DNA of 64,000 nt, from NCBI GenBank assembly GCA_028023455.1, contig JAQFVV010012434.1:3666928-3730927 (forward strand), in the 5' to 3' direction. How positions within the stretch are numbered: position 1 is the first letter of the stretch; the number at the start of each line of letters is the position of its first letter. Of the stretch, positions 24,414 through 38,700 are shown piece by piece. This DNA is from Epiperipatus broadwayi. Taxonomy: Eukaryota; Onychophora; Udeonychophora; Euonychophora; Peripatidae. Both the position numbers and the translations under genes were made by a program. The notes under the pieces are model-generated. The model saw only the letters and a program-made list of their open reading frames with translations. It did no database searches and was not told where the DNA came from.

Positions 24414-24842
24414 TTACCAAACCCTTTCTTTTCTTTGCTTCATCTCCCATTCATCCAAGCAATTTTCCTGATTACATAAGATGATTCCCAAATACCTATA
24501 TCTATCCACCATACTTAACTTTATATCCCCCAATAAAAATTGTACATCTTCTCTTTCCCCAGTATTAACCATCATTATATTTGATTTTTCTACACTAAAT
24601 TTAATCCCCATCTCTTTACCCACCCTTGCACATGTCCTCAACATAATTTCCATATCTTCTCTTCTTTCTTCACACAAAAAGATATCACCTGCAAAAAAAA
24701 GATCCGACAAAATATATACTCCCTTGCCACCTATTAATGGTATCTCTACCCCTCTTCCTAGTCTTTCTATTGCTTTCTCCATTTCACTCAAAAACAACAA
24801 AAACAAAATAGGTGACATAGGACATCTTTGCCTTAATCCCAC
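24414..24842 (-). pseudogene. LINE B reverse transcriptase, palm and thumb half
   Basis: Begins with RT motif B, read as LRQRCPMSPILF (the usual Gly after Gln is Arg). Motif C is LFFAGDIFL: the first of the two catalytic Asp residues is Gly (codon about 24687-24689). The thumb motif RYRYLGIIL follows. The frame is shifted by one relative to the first RT half at 24913-25743 and ends at a stop at 24414. Loss of a catalytic Asp means no polymerase activity from this copy. Confidence 0.8.
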
Positions 24843-24912
24843 CCCATTTTTAACTTTAACTGATTCTATATCCCCTAACTGGTAAGTATAATAATTATTT
24901 TTATATAATTTC

Positions 24913-25743
24913 TTAAATAATATTTACTAAAGCTTCATCCATTCCCAAATTGACTAACCTTAACCATAATCTATTTCTATTTACTCTATCATATGCTTTC
25001 TCTATATCTATAAAACTCATATATAATGATCTACCTGAATTCCTACTCATCTCCATAAGCTGTGTAACTACAAACAAATTATCTCCTATATGCCTATCTG
25101 ACCTAAAACCTTCTTGCATTTCCCCCACTACATTATTCTCTTCCATCCATTTTACAACTCTTCCAGCTACCATATATGAGAAAACTTTATATAAAACTGA
25201 TGTTACCGCTATTGGTCTATAATTATTTAACTTTCTATGATCCTTACCCTTTCCTTTAAATAATAATCTTATTCTTGTATTACTCCAATTAACCGGAAAA
25301 ACTGTCTTCTGTGCCATTTTATTAAAACATGATAATAACTTTGCTTTTGCTCTATGCCCTAAATTCATTATCATCTCTGCTGCCCATCCATCTAAACCTC
25401 TTGCCTTTCCACTTCTCAATCTCTTCCCTGCCTCATTCAATTCATTTTTTGTGAACCTAATATTCCCATTACTAACTGCTTCCATTTTTTCTATCACTAC
25501 TTCCTTCACATCTAACATCTTTTCTATATCCATTACATATCTATTTAAGATTCTCTCTACCTCTTCTCTAGAGCTACATTCTATTCCCTCATCATCTATT
25601 AATACTATCTCTCTTTCCCCTAAATTTCTCCTTTTAATGTAATTCCAAAATTTTTTACTCACATCTCTTCCACTTTTATTAATATCCTCTAACAATTTAC
25701 TATTTAACTTCATCCTCTCTTTATAATTATCCATTTTAGCCAA
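24913..25743 (-). pseudogene. LINE B reverse transcriptase, N-terminal half
   Basis: 276 codons. Contains KARGLDGWAAEMI (the G-x-D-G motif), NYRPIAVTSVLYKVFS (fingers), QEGFRSDRHIGDNL and palm motif A FIDIEKAYDRVNR with its catalytic Asp. This is the standard non-LTR RT order. The frame ends just after motif A because of an indel, and motif B resumes at 24842 in another frame. Together with the flanking pieces it forms one interrupted ORF2. Confidence 0.88.
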
Positions 25744-25865
25744 CTTCTTCTATTCTAAGTACTTTCCCCATTTAGCGTTAATATCATTTTCACTTTCTTT
25801 GTTCTTAATAGCACACTTATATTCTCTGCATGCTTCTTTCCTCTCTTTTACACTTTTACTAACTC

Positions 25866-26669
25866 TCATTTTTTATTACTTTTATTCTTCTGCATATTCT
25901 CAACCAAAACCCTATTTGCCACTTTTTCTATTTCACCACACCAGTCCTTATACTCATCCCCATCCATCTGCTCCATGGTTTCTTCAACTTTTATTTTATA
26001 TTCTTCCAACTTATTCTTATCATTCACTCTCCATCCACATCTTTCACTATTATTTCTACCTTTATTTATAACCTCCATCACATTACTAACCATTTCTATT
26101 ACAATAAAATTATGATCACTATTACATACCCTCTCTTCATTATCAAACACCTTAATTTTCTGTATTTTATTCATTCCCTCTTTCTCTACCAATACATAAT
26201 CTATTGTGTGAAATACATTATTCCTAGACCATGTGTATTGTTCCTCATACATATTTGATAAATTCCCAATGCTCAAATTTACTCTTTGACAAAACTCCTT
26301 CAAAAACTGACCACTCTTATTATCTACATCATCAATTTCTTCAATATGTCCATTCATATCCCCTATAACCATTATTCTCTTCCCCTTTTCTTTAAAAATT
26401 TGTATATCCTTAACTAGGCATTCATATATACTACTGTTCCACTCCATTACAGTTTGACTATCTCCAGTAGCTATATACACTACAGTCACCATCCATTCTA
26501 GTCTACCCAATCTTATTTCAAACCACAAATGCTCTTGACACTTAACAATATTTAAATATTTCCTCGATATAACACCTATACCACCACCCCTTTTTTCTTT
26601 TTCTTTTCTGTTTACACCCTGCCATACCACCTCTTCCAAAATAGGTTCTTCTTCTTCTCTTAGATTCAT
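25866..26669 (-). pseudogene. LINE B EEP endonuclease, N-terminally truncated
   Basis: 267 codons. Starts after the usual N-terminal Asn and Glu motifs, so the first ~50 residues of the domain are missing. Remaining motifs: GGGIGVI, VTVVYIA, MVIGDMNGHIEE (the family's GDFN, here GDMN), YTWSRNN, HTIDYVLV and NSDHNFI (SDH). About 120 bases separate it from the RT frame, with a shift of phase. In an intact element this domain makes the first-strand nick. The truncation alone makes this copy non-autonomous. Confidence 0.85.
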
Positions 26670-26690
26670 ATCACTCCAGTTCTGCTACCT

Positions 26691-27290
26691 GTTGTTAGAT
26701 TGAGTAATCAATAAATTCTAGAATGTAGTGCTTGTTTCTAGTTTCATTGAAAAAGGTTATAAGGCAGAAACAAATCTGAAAATATGGATATGACAGAGCT
26801 GGATACCAAATTTAATAAAAGTTACTAGCAGATGTTTATTGATTATTCAAGATTGCAATAGATGACAGTTAAAGTAGTTTAAATAAAATTTGCTTGTAAA
26901 AACATTATGTAAGTTTGATATCATGTAATTTTTATTTTATTTTATACCAGTCAATTGCAAAGAATACTGTTAATAAAAACATTCAAGACACTAAAACTCA
27001 GACCATTTCAGTATGTATATATTTACTGTCCTAATTTTTGTTATTAACTGTATCTTTTCCATAGGAGTGATGCAAACCAAATAAAAATAACACGATACCA
27101 AATTTACATAATGTTTTTCAGAAGTGTCTCAAATACTCAACAAATTCCTGGTAATAGTTAATATTAAATTCAATATCCAGTTCAATCAAATCCATATTCT
27201 CAAATTTGATTCTGCCTTATAACATTTATCAATGGAAATAAAAATAAGCACTATCATCTAGTTACCTATTGATTACTTGATCTAACAATG
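26691..27290. repeat. Foldback element with ~130-bp inverted arms
   Basis: Left arm about 26691-26820 and right arm about 27160-27290 are imperfect reverse complements. Matching blocks include TGTTAGAT..AGTAATCAATA at the outer ends, TAGTGCTT, TTATAAGGCAGAA and AATATGGAT. The interior (about 340 bp) is AT-rich and non-coding. The left end touches the LINE B 5' junction. Not related by eye to FB1. Confidence 0.75.
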
Positions 27291-30200
27291 TAAGAGAAGT
27301 GAGCAATATAAATAGAATTTGTTTCTGAAAAGCATTGTACAATATGGCACTGTGCAAGTCTTGTTTAGATTTAAATTGATGTCTTAAGAACTATATAATC
27401 TATTAATGTGATTTAGAGTTGTGTTCCAATAGAGACTGAATTAGCATCTTTATTAAATCAAAATGTAATTTAAATGATTAATTTTGTTAATCGTTATTTC
27501 ATTATTGATTATAAAAGTATCATTTTATTCTATAATGATGAAACCAATATTAGCATTGCTATAATAATACTGAAAACTATGATTATACAACTTTCAAATC
27601 TTAATAATTCTTTGCCTCAGATATGTTCTTATCAAATAGGAGGAATTTTTATTTTTCAATAATTCCTATTTATCAAAAAGTGAATCATCATTTTTTATAC
27701 TTCATTATTATATTTCTCTCACTTGAAATGCTTTTAATATTTATCATGAATTACAAATTATTATTAGTTGTACACTGTTAAGATTTGTAAAATATTTCAA
27801 TAATTGTTGTATTCTTTCAGTAAAGCCATCCGGATGTTACTCATTGGCAATCATACTCGTTCTTCTATTTTTAAAACCCATTTGATAAATAGCCAACAAT
27901 TTTCATATACAATTTTCACTGCTGCCACCTATACTTTAGTGCTTTAACTACTTGTGGTGAGAGAAGTATAATCAAGTCTTATTCCCAGATTGAAGCAACG
28001 GAAAGTAAAATAAACCTTAATTTAGTTAATTGAATGAAACTAGTATGGTTACTATAACATGATTATCACCAATTAAAGTAAAAGATTTTAATACTACATT
28101 TCTATTACAGCAGAAATTCTATTTATAATTATAATTAATTTTATAAAATATAAATTAGGCAAAAATATTTTGACATGATAAATTGTAGTGATTATTAAGA
28201 CTAAAAGTAATTTACAACATCAACACGAAGGATCATTTTTTTCTATAAACTCAAAAAGTGATTTAAAAATGAAATACACCATTAACAAACAAGAACTCAT
28301 ATAAAAATATAAAAGTACTAAAAATGAGGTAAAAACCATTCATATGAAAAGTTGGACACGTAAAAAGCTAGAAATGGCATTGTTCTAGAATAAAAAAACA
28401 ATCATATGGTTATAAAAATGTGAATGAAAATTTTTTAGAAAGTATATTAGCTAAATTAATTTACATTACCAATGAAATAATTAAATGAAATTTAGAGATG
28501 AAGAAAAGGAAGCCAACAGGCTTATGATTTTACAATTTTGAGAAATTTCAGATTTAATCTTTTCAGAGATATAGATTTTGATATTTCTTATTTAATTATA
28601 TTGGCTGTAAATATTTATTTCATTGTAAAAGACACAGGCATATCATAACTAAGTTGATAGATATGATTATTGGAGTTATCAGTAATTTTAACTTCTCATG
28701 TTTTATGTGCTTGTGTGCAGTTGAATTCATCACAAAAAGAACGTTTACAATTTAAATAAAAGTTAGATGATGTAAATATTTTTAGATGATAAGTAAATCA
28801 CCAATTTCTTAGTAAAACTTAAACTAATTTGTTTTATTATTATTATTATTATTTTCAATCTTCAAAATATGTATTTCTTAATGCAGAATTATATTAAATG
28901 CTTTTTACATGTCATTACTATTTATAAACGACGAAAACATACAAAAAACGAAACAATAAGAGATGTAAAATCTTGATTATTTAATCTCTTCAAGTTCATA
29001 AAATATTAATATTTTAGTTTTATAATTAAGTTTTAAAATATAGATAAAAAAGTGTTATCTAGCTTAAATTTAACATTATCCACCTTAAATTTAATGCAAT
29101 AAAATAATGTTTCCTTTAGTTAAAAAAAAAAAAAGCACTGGAACTTTATTATTTTATTTTGTACTTTTTTTTAAAAAAAAAATGATTTCCAAGTAATTCT
29201 AATCAAATAAGTAAAAAAAAAACTTTTTTTTTTTTTTTAATTCTTCCACGATTTAATCTCTTTCGCTCTTTCTCTCTCCCTCTCTCTCTTTTTTACTAAG
29301 CTCTTACCTCAATGAGGACTCTTTGATTTAGCTAGCTATCTTCATCCTGAAAGCCAGTCTACTGTCTAGTGCTTAGGGTTTTAACAGGTCATTCTAGAGA
29401 AGGAAAATATCAAAGAATTATTTAAAATCCTGGTTGTGAAAGCTCAAGCACATATATGACAGAGACATTCCAACTACAAAAACTGATTTGAATTTAAATT
29501 TCAATCAGAATAAAAAACAGAAGGTGTAAAGAAGATTGAATATTTATCTTTTAAAGTATATATATATATATTAAGTACATATAAGATTAAATATATTTTT
29601 TAAGTATATATATATTGAAGTATGTATAAGAATAAATACAGTATTCATCTTTTTAAATAGATATGGTAAAATAGTTTTAAATTATCTAATGCAGGAGAAG
29701 AGTTTCTCTATTAGAACCTCATAGGAGAACACCAGGCTTTCTAAATGCTGGGTGGTGACGGTTTTCATAGTTTTCCAGTTCTTGTTTTACTTTTATAGCT
29801 AAGAATAAATAGACATCCATTTACTGATCAATATTAGATTGTCAACTAATTTGGATATGGAATGACTATACGGAAAAAATCCAAAATATATTGAAAATAT
29901 TTTAAAGTCTACTCATTCTGAATTCAAATCCAGGTTCTATTTATATTTTTAAATATATTTATATTTAGTATACATGCATATTATTAAGTAGATATACAAG
30001 TTTTCTGATGAAAATCAGGTTCAATCTAAACAATAATGCATTATGACTAAGTGTTAACATTTGATTGTTAAATATGTAAGTAATCAATAAAATATGACAT
30101 ATTAAATGTAAATTTATTCTTTTCTTTTTAAAAATATGCTTATTAATCATTATGATGAATGATGAATCTTAAGTAAATATACAGTAATTCAATAATTTGA

Positions 30201-32360
30201 CAAAAACTAAATGTTAATCATGTTGCTGTGTGGGCATAAATGTTCATGTTCTGCAAAAAAAAAAAAAAAACCCCATAAATATTCTTACTATTTATACTCT
30301 GTTTTTTCTCCTACTCTTATATTATCTAAGATAAGCATTAGTATTTAAAAAATTCTTATCCAATGCTCTCCTACACAAATATCTCCTGAGTAATTACTAG
30401 CCTGTGTCTTTCATGAGTGTGGCATTTTTTGGATTTTTTTGAACCATGCACTTGAATCTTTTGCTTCTAATGCATATTTCTTCTAACCAGCATTTTTAAA
30501 TTTTTTGTTATACTATCAAACTACAAGCCCAAATTGATAAATTTATAATTATTTTTTAATACAAATTTATTTGCTTGCATATATAGGTCTGAAACGGCTT
30601 CAGTTTCTGTATATGATGGTAAGCCTAGTTTTTTTATAACTGTAATCACATGAATAAGAATTTACTAAATACTATCATAACTTAGTTGAAAGTGCAGTAA
30701 GCAAAAATTGCAAACTTTATTTAGACTTTAAGCATATTTTGTATATATTTTTGCTTATAGTTATTTTCTATAAATACTATCATCTGACATCTCTTCCTTT
30801 CTACAACTTACACTAAATGCTATATAAGTAGGAAAAATAAAAGAAATACCAATATGTAAACTTGTATCAGATAACATATTGTTGATCTTGTGATATATTA
30901 TTGGTTTTGTATCAATTCTGATAAAAAACTATAGTTGACTAAAATAATAAAAAAATAAGGACCCTATAATACATAAAAACTGAATAGGATTTCAGATCTA
31001 TATAATTATATCAGCAAATAAGCTTGGATTAAAAAAATTAAAAAGTTTTAAAATTTGGACCTTGTAATTGGATAGTTTATCAAAAAGTTGGCCTCTACAG
31101 TAGTTTCAAAAGGTCCAATTGCATAATTCAAAATAATGTAAAAAGCTCCTCACTGATGAAACCCATAAATAAAATAAAATCTTATCTTGTTTGGATAGCA
31201 CAGCACTGGATATGAATTTCTTAAGTACTACCACTTGAAATATATTGATTACTAAAGCTTATTTTTGATTGTCATAACAGTACACAAAATAAAAGAATTT
31301 GCTAATGAATAACAATTTGTACATTCGTATCACATGAGGTATACTGTTGATCATGTCATGTAGAACAATTAATATGAATACTACCAATGTTAGTTTCATC
31401 AACATCAACAATAATTTTATTGTGTAAATTGAAAACAATAAATATTACAGAACATAGTATTCAAAATTATTAAGATAATATTTTAAAATTATAATAATGG
31501 TTAATAAACTAAAGATTAGCCTTTCAAGCTAACGTACATGTGCTTTTTATGAATGTTAATAATAATAAATGAATACTTTCATTTCCAACACAAGATAAAG
31601 TCTTTGTGAATGAATAAATGAATCCACTTATTCATTCAACCCAAATGCTTATATATGGGCAAATCTTAAGTACTGGATATAGTGCTATATAAATAAATGC
31701 CTCATTTAATAGTGGTTGATGTACTGTTAATGATTAATGTAGGATATCAATGAAAGATATTAGCGCAAAGATTAGAATTTATATAAAAAAAAAAAAGATG
31801 AATAGATTTAGGAATCAATTAAATGCTAAATTTCTTTGATATTTTTTTGAAACATATTAATTATTCTATTCTATATAGATTTTATGTTTAAAAAAGAATT
31901 GATGTTATCTGTATACTATACACCATCATCTCACAAAGCTAATTTAATACATCAATAATTCGTATTTAAAATTTAACCCTTGAATTGTCATATCACAGCA
32001 GAACAGAGGGCAACTTACAAACTAAAGATTTTTATATCAATTTTCAGCTAAAACAAACAAAAACGTTTAATTTGATCAATTATTTTGGATTTGTTATGTT
32101 AAATTTAAGACACCAATGCTCAGATGTCATAAAAACTTCCAAAATATTACCAATACGATTTAAAATCTAAAAGCATTGTCAAAAGCTATGGCTAAGGAAA
32201 TATTTACTATGAATAAAATCTAATTATATCATCTCATAAATTTTTAAACATGAGAGAAAGATAAATAAATAGTTTTAAAAACTAAACTTCTATTTTTTCT
32301 AATTCTAATATTACATAAATATTCTCCACTTTGGTTTTAAGTGAGAGATATGAAATGCAA

Positions 32361-32364
<4 letters not shown>
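27291..32364. other. AT-rich spacer, no gene seen
   Basis: No domain-bearing frame. A CT-rich patch with poly-T and poly-A tracts lies at about 29100-29300, and short (TA)n occurs near 29565 and 29610. A 17-base A run followed by CCCC occurs near 30255. Confidence 0.5.
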
Positions 32365-32405
<41 letters not shown>

Positions 32406-32458
32406 TATATATATATATATATTTTCACATTTCATATATATATATATATATATATATA
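32365..32458. repeat. TA dinucleotide tracts framed by short inverted repeats
   Basis: Three (TA)n runs are separated by TGC and by TTTTCACATTTCA. ATATGAAATG before the first run is complementary to CATTTCATAT between runs, and TTTTCACATT is complementary to AATGTGAAAA after the last run, so the tract can form nested hairpins. Confidence 0.9.
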
Positions 32459-33214
32459 ATGTGAAAAGATTTCTGGTTGTATGGGTAGAATATATAAAAA
32501 CCAACAAGCTAGAAAGTCTTTGGATGTGAATTGTATAATTTTTGTATTTACAGTAATATTTTAATATAAGTAAATTTAAGAGCGATAGAAAACCACAATT
32601 TTGAAGCATTAAACAAAACAAAAACAAATTGCAGTATAATATTGATAAATAAATAAGTCTACTTTGAAATAAAAAGCATATAAATTTTTTGCATAATTTA
32701 CTTATAATTAATAAAATAAAATATTTTTTATCTAACAGAAATGTAATTCATATTGACAGAAGTATAATTTTAACAGTTTTGATAAAATCTTTAAAAAAAA
32801 ATTGTTAAACACAAAATGTAGACATTATAAATATAATTGTCATTGTAGAAAATAATTCTTGTACATAACAAAAAATTATTTTAATTTTATATAATATCTT
32901 AAAATTAAAGTGAATATAATCCATTATGCTGTTCTCTGCCTGTAAATAAATAAGTAAAACTCACCAAAAATGGTAATACAACAACAAATATTCATAGTTT
33001 TAAATATATAAAAGATTATTTCAGCAATGTTTTATTGTCTTTCTCAGTGTAACATATATTTTATTGTGAATATTATAAATAGTGAGATTTATAATTGTTT
33101 TAAAAGAACAATTTTTTTTATCCCTTTTGTTCTTTTTCTTTTCCCATTCTTCTTTTCTCATATATTTATTATAAACATTAATAAATTAAAGATAAGACAA
33201 ACCCTATTTAAGCC
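32459..33214. other. AT-rich spacer, no gene seen
   Basis: No open frame or repeat above background. Confidence 0.5.
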
Positions 33215-34205
33215 AATAAATATCACATGATCACCCTTTCGTATGCTTGCTCACAGCTGTTATTCAATGGATGCTAGAAGGCTTGTGAATACAATCCCCA
33301 TCTAGTGCCTACTCATCCAATATCCCCAGATTAGTTTCTGGCTTGTGGCCTTCATCAGTGAGGAGCCTTGTATTTGAGAGCACTGCACCGAGATCTTAGG
33401 ATCTAATGCAGCCCTCCAGCAGCCACCTTTTATCTCTACTTAACTACAAAACTATGAGTCTTAAATTGAAAACACAATATTTTCAATCCAAGCTCATTAG
33501 CTTATATAGCCATATAGGTCTGAACTCAGTTCAATACCTATACATTTAGGTGTCTTTGGTTCTTTAATAACCATAGCCACCACTGTCCTATTAGGCAAGA
33601 TTGGTTTTAAGCCAATAAACATCACATGATCACCATTTTTTATGCTTGCTTATAATTATTATTAAAACAGGAAAAAATCTCCATATAGTATTGCCATACA
33701 GTTTTGTAGTTAAGTAGAGATAAAAGGTAGCTGCTGGAGGGTCACATTAGATCATAAGTTCTAGGTGTAGTGCTCTCAGAACCAAGGCTCCTTACTGATG
33801 AAGGCCACAAGTCAGAAACTAGTCTGAGGATATTGAATGATTGTGTACTATACTGTACAGAGAGTTTTCCTGTTTTAATAACAGTTATAAGTAATCATAA
33901 GAAATGGTGTTCATGCGATATTTAGTGGCTTAAAACCAATACTGCCTAATAGGATAGTGGTGGCTATGAGAAAAGAACCAAAGACACCAAAATGTATAGG
34001 TACTAAACTGAGTTCAGACCTATATGATTATATAAGCTAATGAGATTGGATTGAAAATATTGTGTTTTCAATTCAAGCCTTATAGTTTTATTGTTAAGTA
34101 GAGATAAAAGGTAGCTACTGGAGGATTACATTAGATCCTAAGATCTAGGTGCTGTGCTCTCAGATCCAACGCTTTACACAGGTGGCAATACTGTATGGAG
34201 AGTTT
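33215..34205. repeat. Foldback repeat family FB1, locus 3 (nested, rearranged)
   Basis: A direct half (33215-33640) is bounded at both ends by near-identical AAGCCAATAAACATCACATG-type sequence. It is followed by a second partial unit and then by an inverted copy (about 33905-34200) of the first half. Shared blocks include the segment from CTACTCATCCAATATCCCC through GCTTGTGGCC, CTTTTATCTCTACTTAACTAC and GTCTGAACTCAGTTCA. No coding capacity seen. The locus reads as at least two FB1 insertions or a rearranged one. Confidence 0.8.
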
Positions 34206-34588
34206 TGCATTTTTTTAACAAACACTATTTTATACATGGAGAAAATAATAAAAACACTAAATATAATCTTAATATATTTTCAATGCTGCACCTCATCAAA
34301 AGCAATTTTCAAAATAAAAATAAAAACAGAAATACTAAATTATACATTTAAATGTTCAAATTTCCTGTTCTTATGTTCAATGCAAATCATTTGCACATTT
34401 TTTAAAATTTAAAAATTTCACCAACACTTTTTGTACCTAAAAATCCTGATGCTTTTGTATCTTTGTTATAAACCTAAATAATATATAAACTTTACATTAA
34501 TGTTTGCTTTCAGTTTATTATATTGACATAAAAGCAATTTGTTTTGACATTTAATTATAAAAATATATGTGGCTCTTCACTGAGATCA
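34206..34588. other. AT-rich spacer, no gene seen
   Basis: Nothing recognisable between the FB1 locus and the ATT microsatellite. Confidence 0.5.
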
Positions 34589-35016
<428 letters not shown>

Positions 35017-35717
35017 AAAAGATGAATCAATTTAATGTATCTGGTAAATAATAACTTCATGAGGGTTATTTATATATATATTTAAATTTTTATTGGAACA
35101 GAATGATACATATGTATATAAGTCCATACAAGATTTCTTATCAATAACTTAATTTCTATTTTATTATAATTTATTATAAAATCATTTTACACCCATAAAT
35201 ATTATGTATTTGATTTAATCTTATCTACTAACTCAATGATATATTTATTAGTGTTATGTTTTTTATCATGCATTAAAATTGTATTTAATATTTTCAATTT
35301 ACCTGTGACTGTATATTTTGGTGAAGGGGTTGTTAAGATCTATATACTAAATTACACACTAATAATGAAAAAATGTTTATCTAAACATGCATGGAAAAAT
35401 TTTATAGTGCATGTGTATATCTAGAATGTGCAATGTTTTATGTGCATACAGATATACGTATATCTATGCACTGTAATTAGCATATTTCACTTATAAACGA
35501 TGTATATACACACATATGTAATATAAATATCAAATCATTCTCCCAAATGTTGTGACTTCAGCTACATAATTATGAATAGATATATAAAATACTGACTTTT
35601 ATATATTTATTCACAGAGGTCATAGTTCAAATTACTTAACATTTGGAAGAGTGACTTGATAGCTGATGTTTACTTTCATCTAGTGGTATGCACTGGGATT
35701 ATTTCATATATATATAT
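35017..35717. other. AT-rich spacer before the gypsy element
   Basis: No gene seen. It ends in an AT dinucleotide run (35706-35717), into which the LTR element inserted. Confidence 0.5.
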
Positions 35718-38700
35718 TGTGACCTTTTATTTAGGTCCCTGAATTAATAATTCCAAAATTTTAAATGATAATATATTTAACATCAAAATCTTACTAAAGT
35801 GGTTTTCAATAGAGATTATTTTGAATGTAATGGGAAATTTGCTTGAGTGGAGATAAGATTTCAAACCCAGTATAGGCTCTGACTAGACTAAAATAACAAT
35901 TTAAAAGTATTATTATTGTTTGGTAGATAAATACATTGCTATTTTATTAGTTTTGAATAGCAATTGAAATAAATAAATAATTAAATCAAATTGTTAAAGT
36001 CTTGTAAAATAAATCATTATAGTAAATTATTTAAGCGTACTTTTTTATGTAGTATATCGAAAGCTGTCTTAAGTGGTAATGTATAGTTATTAAAAATGAA
36101 GCCAAAATGCATACCCAAAATCATTGGCTAATTCACTCCCAGAGTGCAATATAATAAGAACTATATATGTTCTAACATAGTTGTAGGGGGGTGGACTAAT
36201 TATGAAAAACAAGAACCAAGTAAACACAAACCTCAGCTCTGATTTAAAATAAGAAAAAACAGCAAAATTCTGAAATTTAATTGTATGGAAGTAGGATATG
36301 CTGTCTAAAGATGTTTGAATAAGAAATCTTAAAACCCTTGCTATATTTTAAGCCATTTCCACGACTGCATATTTCCTAGGATTCACACTGGAGAAGGAAA
36401 TTAAAACCATGGAGATAAGTTTTTATTTGAATAAATCTTCTTTCAAACTCAGGAAATTTCAAGAAAAAGTAAGCCTTTGCTTTTATGTTATGTATATTTT
36501 TAAAATATCTTCTTTGGAAATGACACACAAATCATTTATAAGTAGACTAAAAAAATTGATAATGTTTATATTTCGCATGCTATTCTTGTTATCCAGTAGA
36601 ACAAGATTGTGCTTATAAAGTAAAAATATCAAGAAAAAAAAAATTCGAAATGATTTTAAAACAAGTGTTATATATGGTATATAGTAAATAAATTTAAAAG
36701 TCATTTTGAAATAATCTAACTTTTAATAAAGTAAATATGAAAATATTTTCGTAATGTTATTCTCTATAGTCTGCAAAATTTTATCGTGCGGGAACCTATG
36801 TAATAAAAGAAATAGTCAATTACCAGCTGATTAAAATGCTAAATATGTCAACGTGATAATTGGATAAATTCGTCTTAGTATTAGTAAACAGTTATTATTT
36901 TGCCAATGGAAATATAATAAATAAATGTTTGTTTTTAAAATTGTATTGGGAAAATATACTCGTCGTCGTAATAGTATTTTAAAATATTTACAATGCTCAG
37001 ATTATTGAAAGTTGTTACACATTACTGCACAGAGAGAAAATCAAACTAATAAATAACTTTAAAAAGAAAAATAAATATATTAAGTGTGATAAAATTCTAC
37101 TAATGTCCAAGAAAAAAAAATTATCTGGATTTTAAATGTAAATAAATGATTTTGTTATATGTTATTTGAAATGCTTACTGGATAAATCAATAAAGATTTT
37201 AATAAGTTTGTTTTGAAGTTTGTTTTGAATTATCTAGAGCAAAGTAGATAAATTTATCTTTTTAAATATGCTACAATTAGAAACATGAATGTTAATTGCC
37301 TGATGAATTATCGCCAGGAAACTCTCAAATAATTTCTACTTTTGGATAAGTGTTGAATTTTGTTCTATTATACATACAACAGGATAATGAAATATATATG
37401 CTTAATCTAGACTGATTGCTCATCCTAATAACCATTTATACTATTCTAACTCACCAGGATAAATAACTTGGAACAAAGTATAAAATTTAATGGATAAATA
37501 TGTGCTTTTATTTTCTTTATCATTGCTGTGTTATTACTTATGTAATAGGTTAATTGAAAATTTTGTTTTTAAAACATATGTGTTTTATTGTGACATGAAA
37601 GGTCTATATATTAAGTTCAAGAAAAAAATGTGTAAAATATATATCTATTTTATGTATTTTTTTTTTTTTAGTTAAGAGAAAACCGGAAAATATATATATC
37701 GTTTATTTAGAGAGAGTTATAAAATATTTACTTCTCTCATAGTTTAAAACTAATGTTCAGGTATATTAATAAAAAGGTAAATGTACAGACATTTTATCAA
37801 AAATATCTATATTGGCATGACTGAATTATTTTCTGATATAAAAGAAAATTTGCTATAAACCTTTTCCATTTTGTAATTTGCTATAGAAGTGAACGTGTCC
37901 ACTTTGAAGACAAATACAGGTTTGATCTTTATTGTTTAAATCCATTGTGCTCTCTTTAATAAAAATATAGTTGTCATTCTAAAATGATTAACGATCATTG
38001 GACATAGGTATTTTGATTTCGCTGTTAATACATTAATGAGTTTACATTATAAAATGGACTATGTAGATTTTCACTGTTATTGTTGGTATTGTTTTTATCT
38101 TGCTATAATTTGAGAATGACTAGTGACAGTTTTTAGTTAATGGGATGTTCTAATTGAATGGCATCCAATATATTAATATTTATATGGAGCATAGGCTGAT
38201 GGAGTCACCTATGGCTAATTTCATGAGAGAAAAGATGGATAGAATTGGAGCAGTAATTAATGATCATTAGTATAAATAATCCTAAAAAGAAAGAATATCT
38301 ATGGTTTGAATTCTAGTCGTTTCATGGTGAGGCAAGGCCCACTCACGTACGTATACCCATAGAGAGGTATAGAATCAGCCATATATTATTATACAACTGT
38401 CATGTTGTTTTATAAAGTCTCCCATTTTAGTGTTAAATTCCTCATGATAATATAGAGATAATTTTTGCACCAGGTATGGTGAGGTATAATAGGTCAAAAT
38501 GATATGGCAAGTATGGAAACAATGTTAAAGCTAGGAACACAGATCTAGCATAGTGTTTTCTTAATTGAAATAGTGTTTATGATGTTGGAGGATCATCATC
38601 AGTACAGACAGACCAAATCAGAATCTATTTGTAATTGTAGAATTTAGATGTACAAGTAAGAGAGGCACATGGGCAGAATGGATTCATCTTCATCAAATAA

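Larger units (their letters stand above)
23440..26690 (-). mobile_element. Non-LTR retrotransposon (LINE B), 5' truncated
   Basis: On the minus strand the order is EEP endonuclease (26669 to 25866), RT (25743 to 24414) and C-terminal finger domain (24390 to 23475). Frames are long and only a few breaks separate them, so this is a younger copy than the other LINEs here. The endonuclease lacks its first part, consistent with 5' truncation during target-primed reverse transcription. The minus strand is purine-rich and the plus strand pyrimidine-rich over the whole unit. The 5' junction at about 26690 coincides with the start of an inverted-repeat element. The clade was not assigned. It is clearly different from LINE A. 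Confidence 0.88.

Noticed and set aside
24481-25642. Plus-strand frames opposite LINE B
   Set aside because: Pyrimidine-rich shadows of the minus-strand RT frames, without domain signatures.
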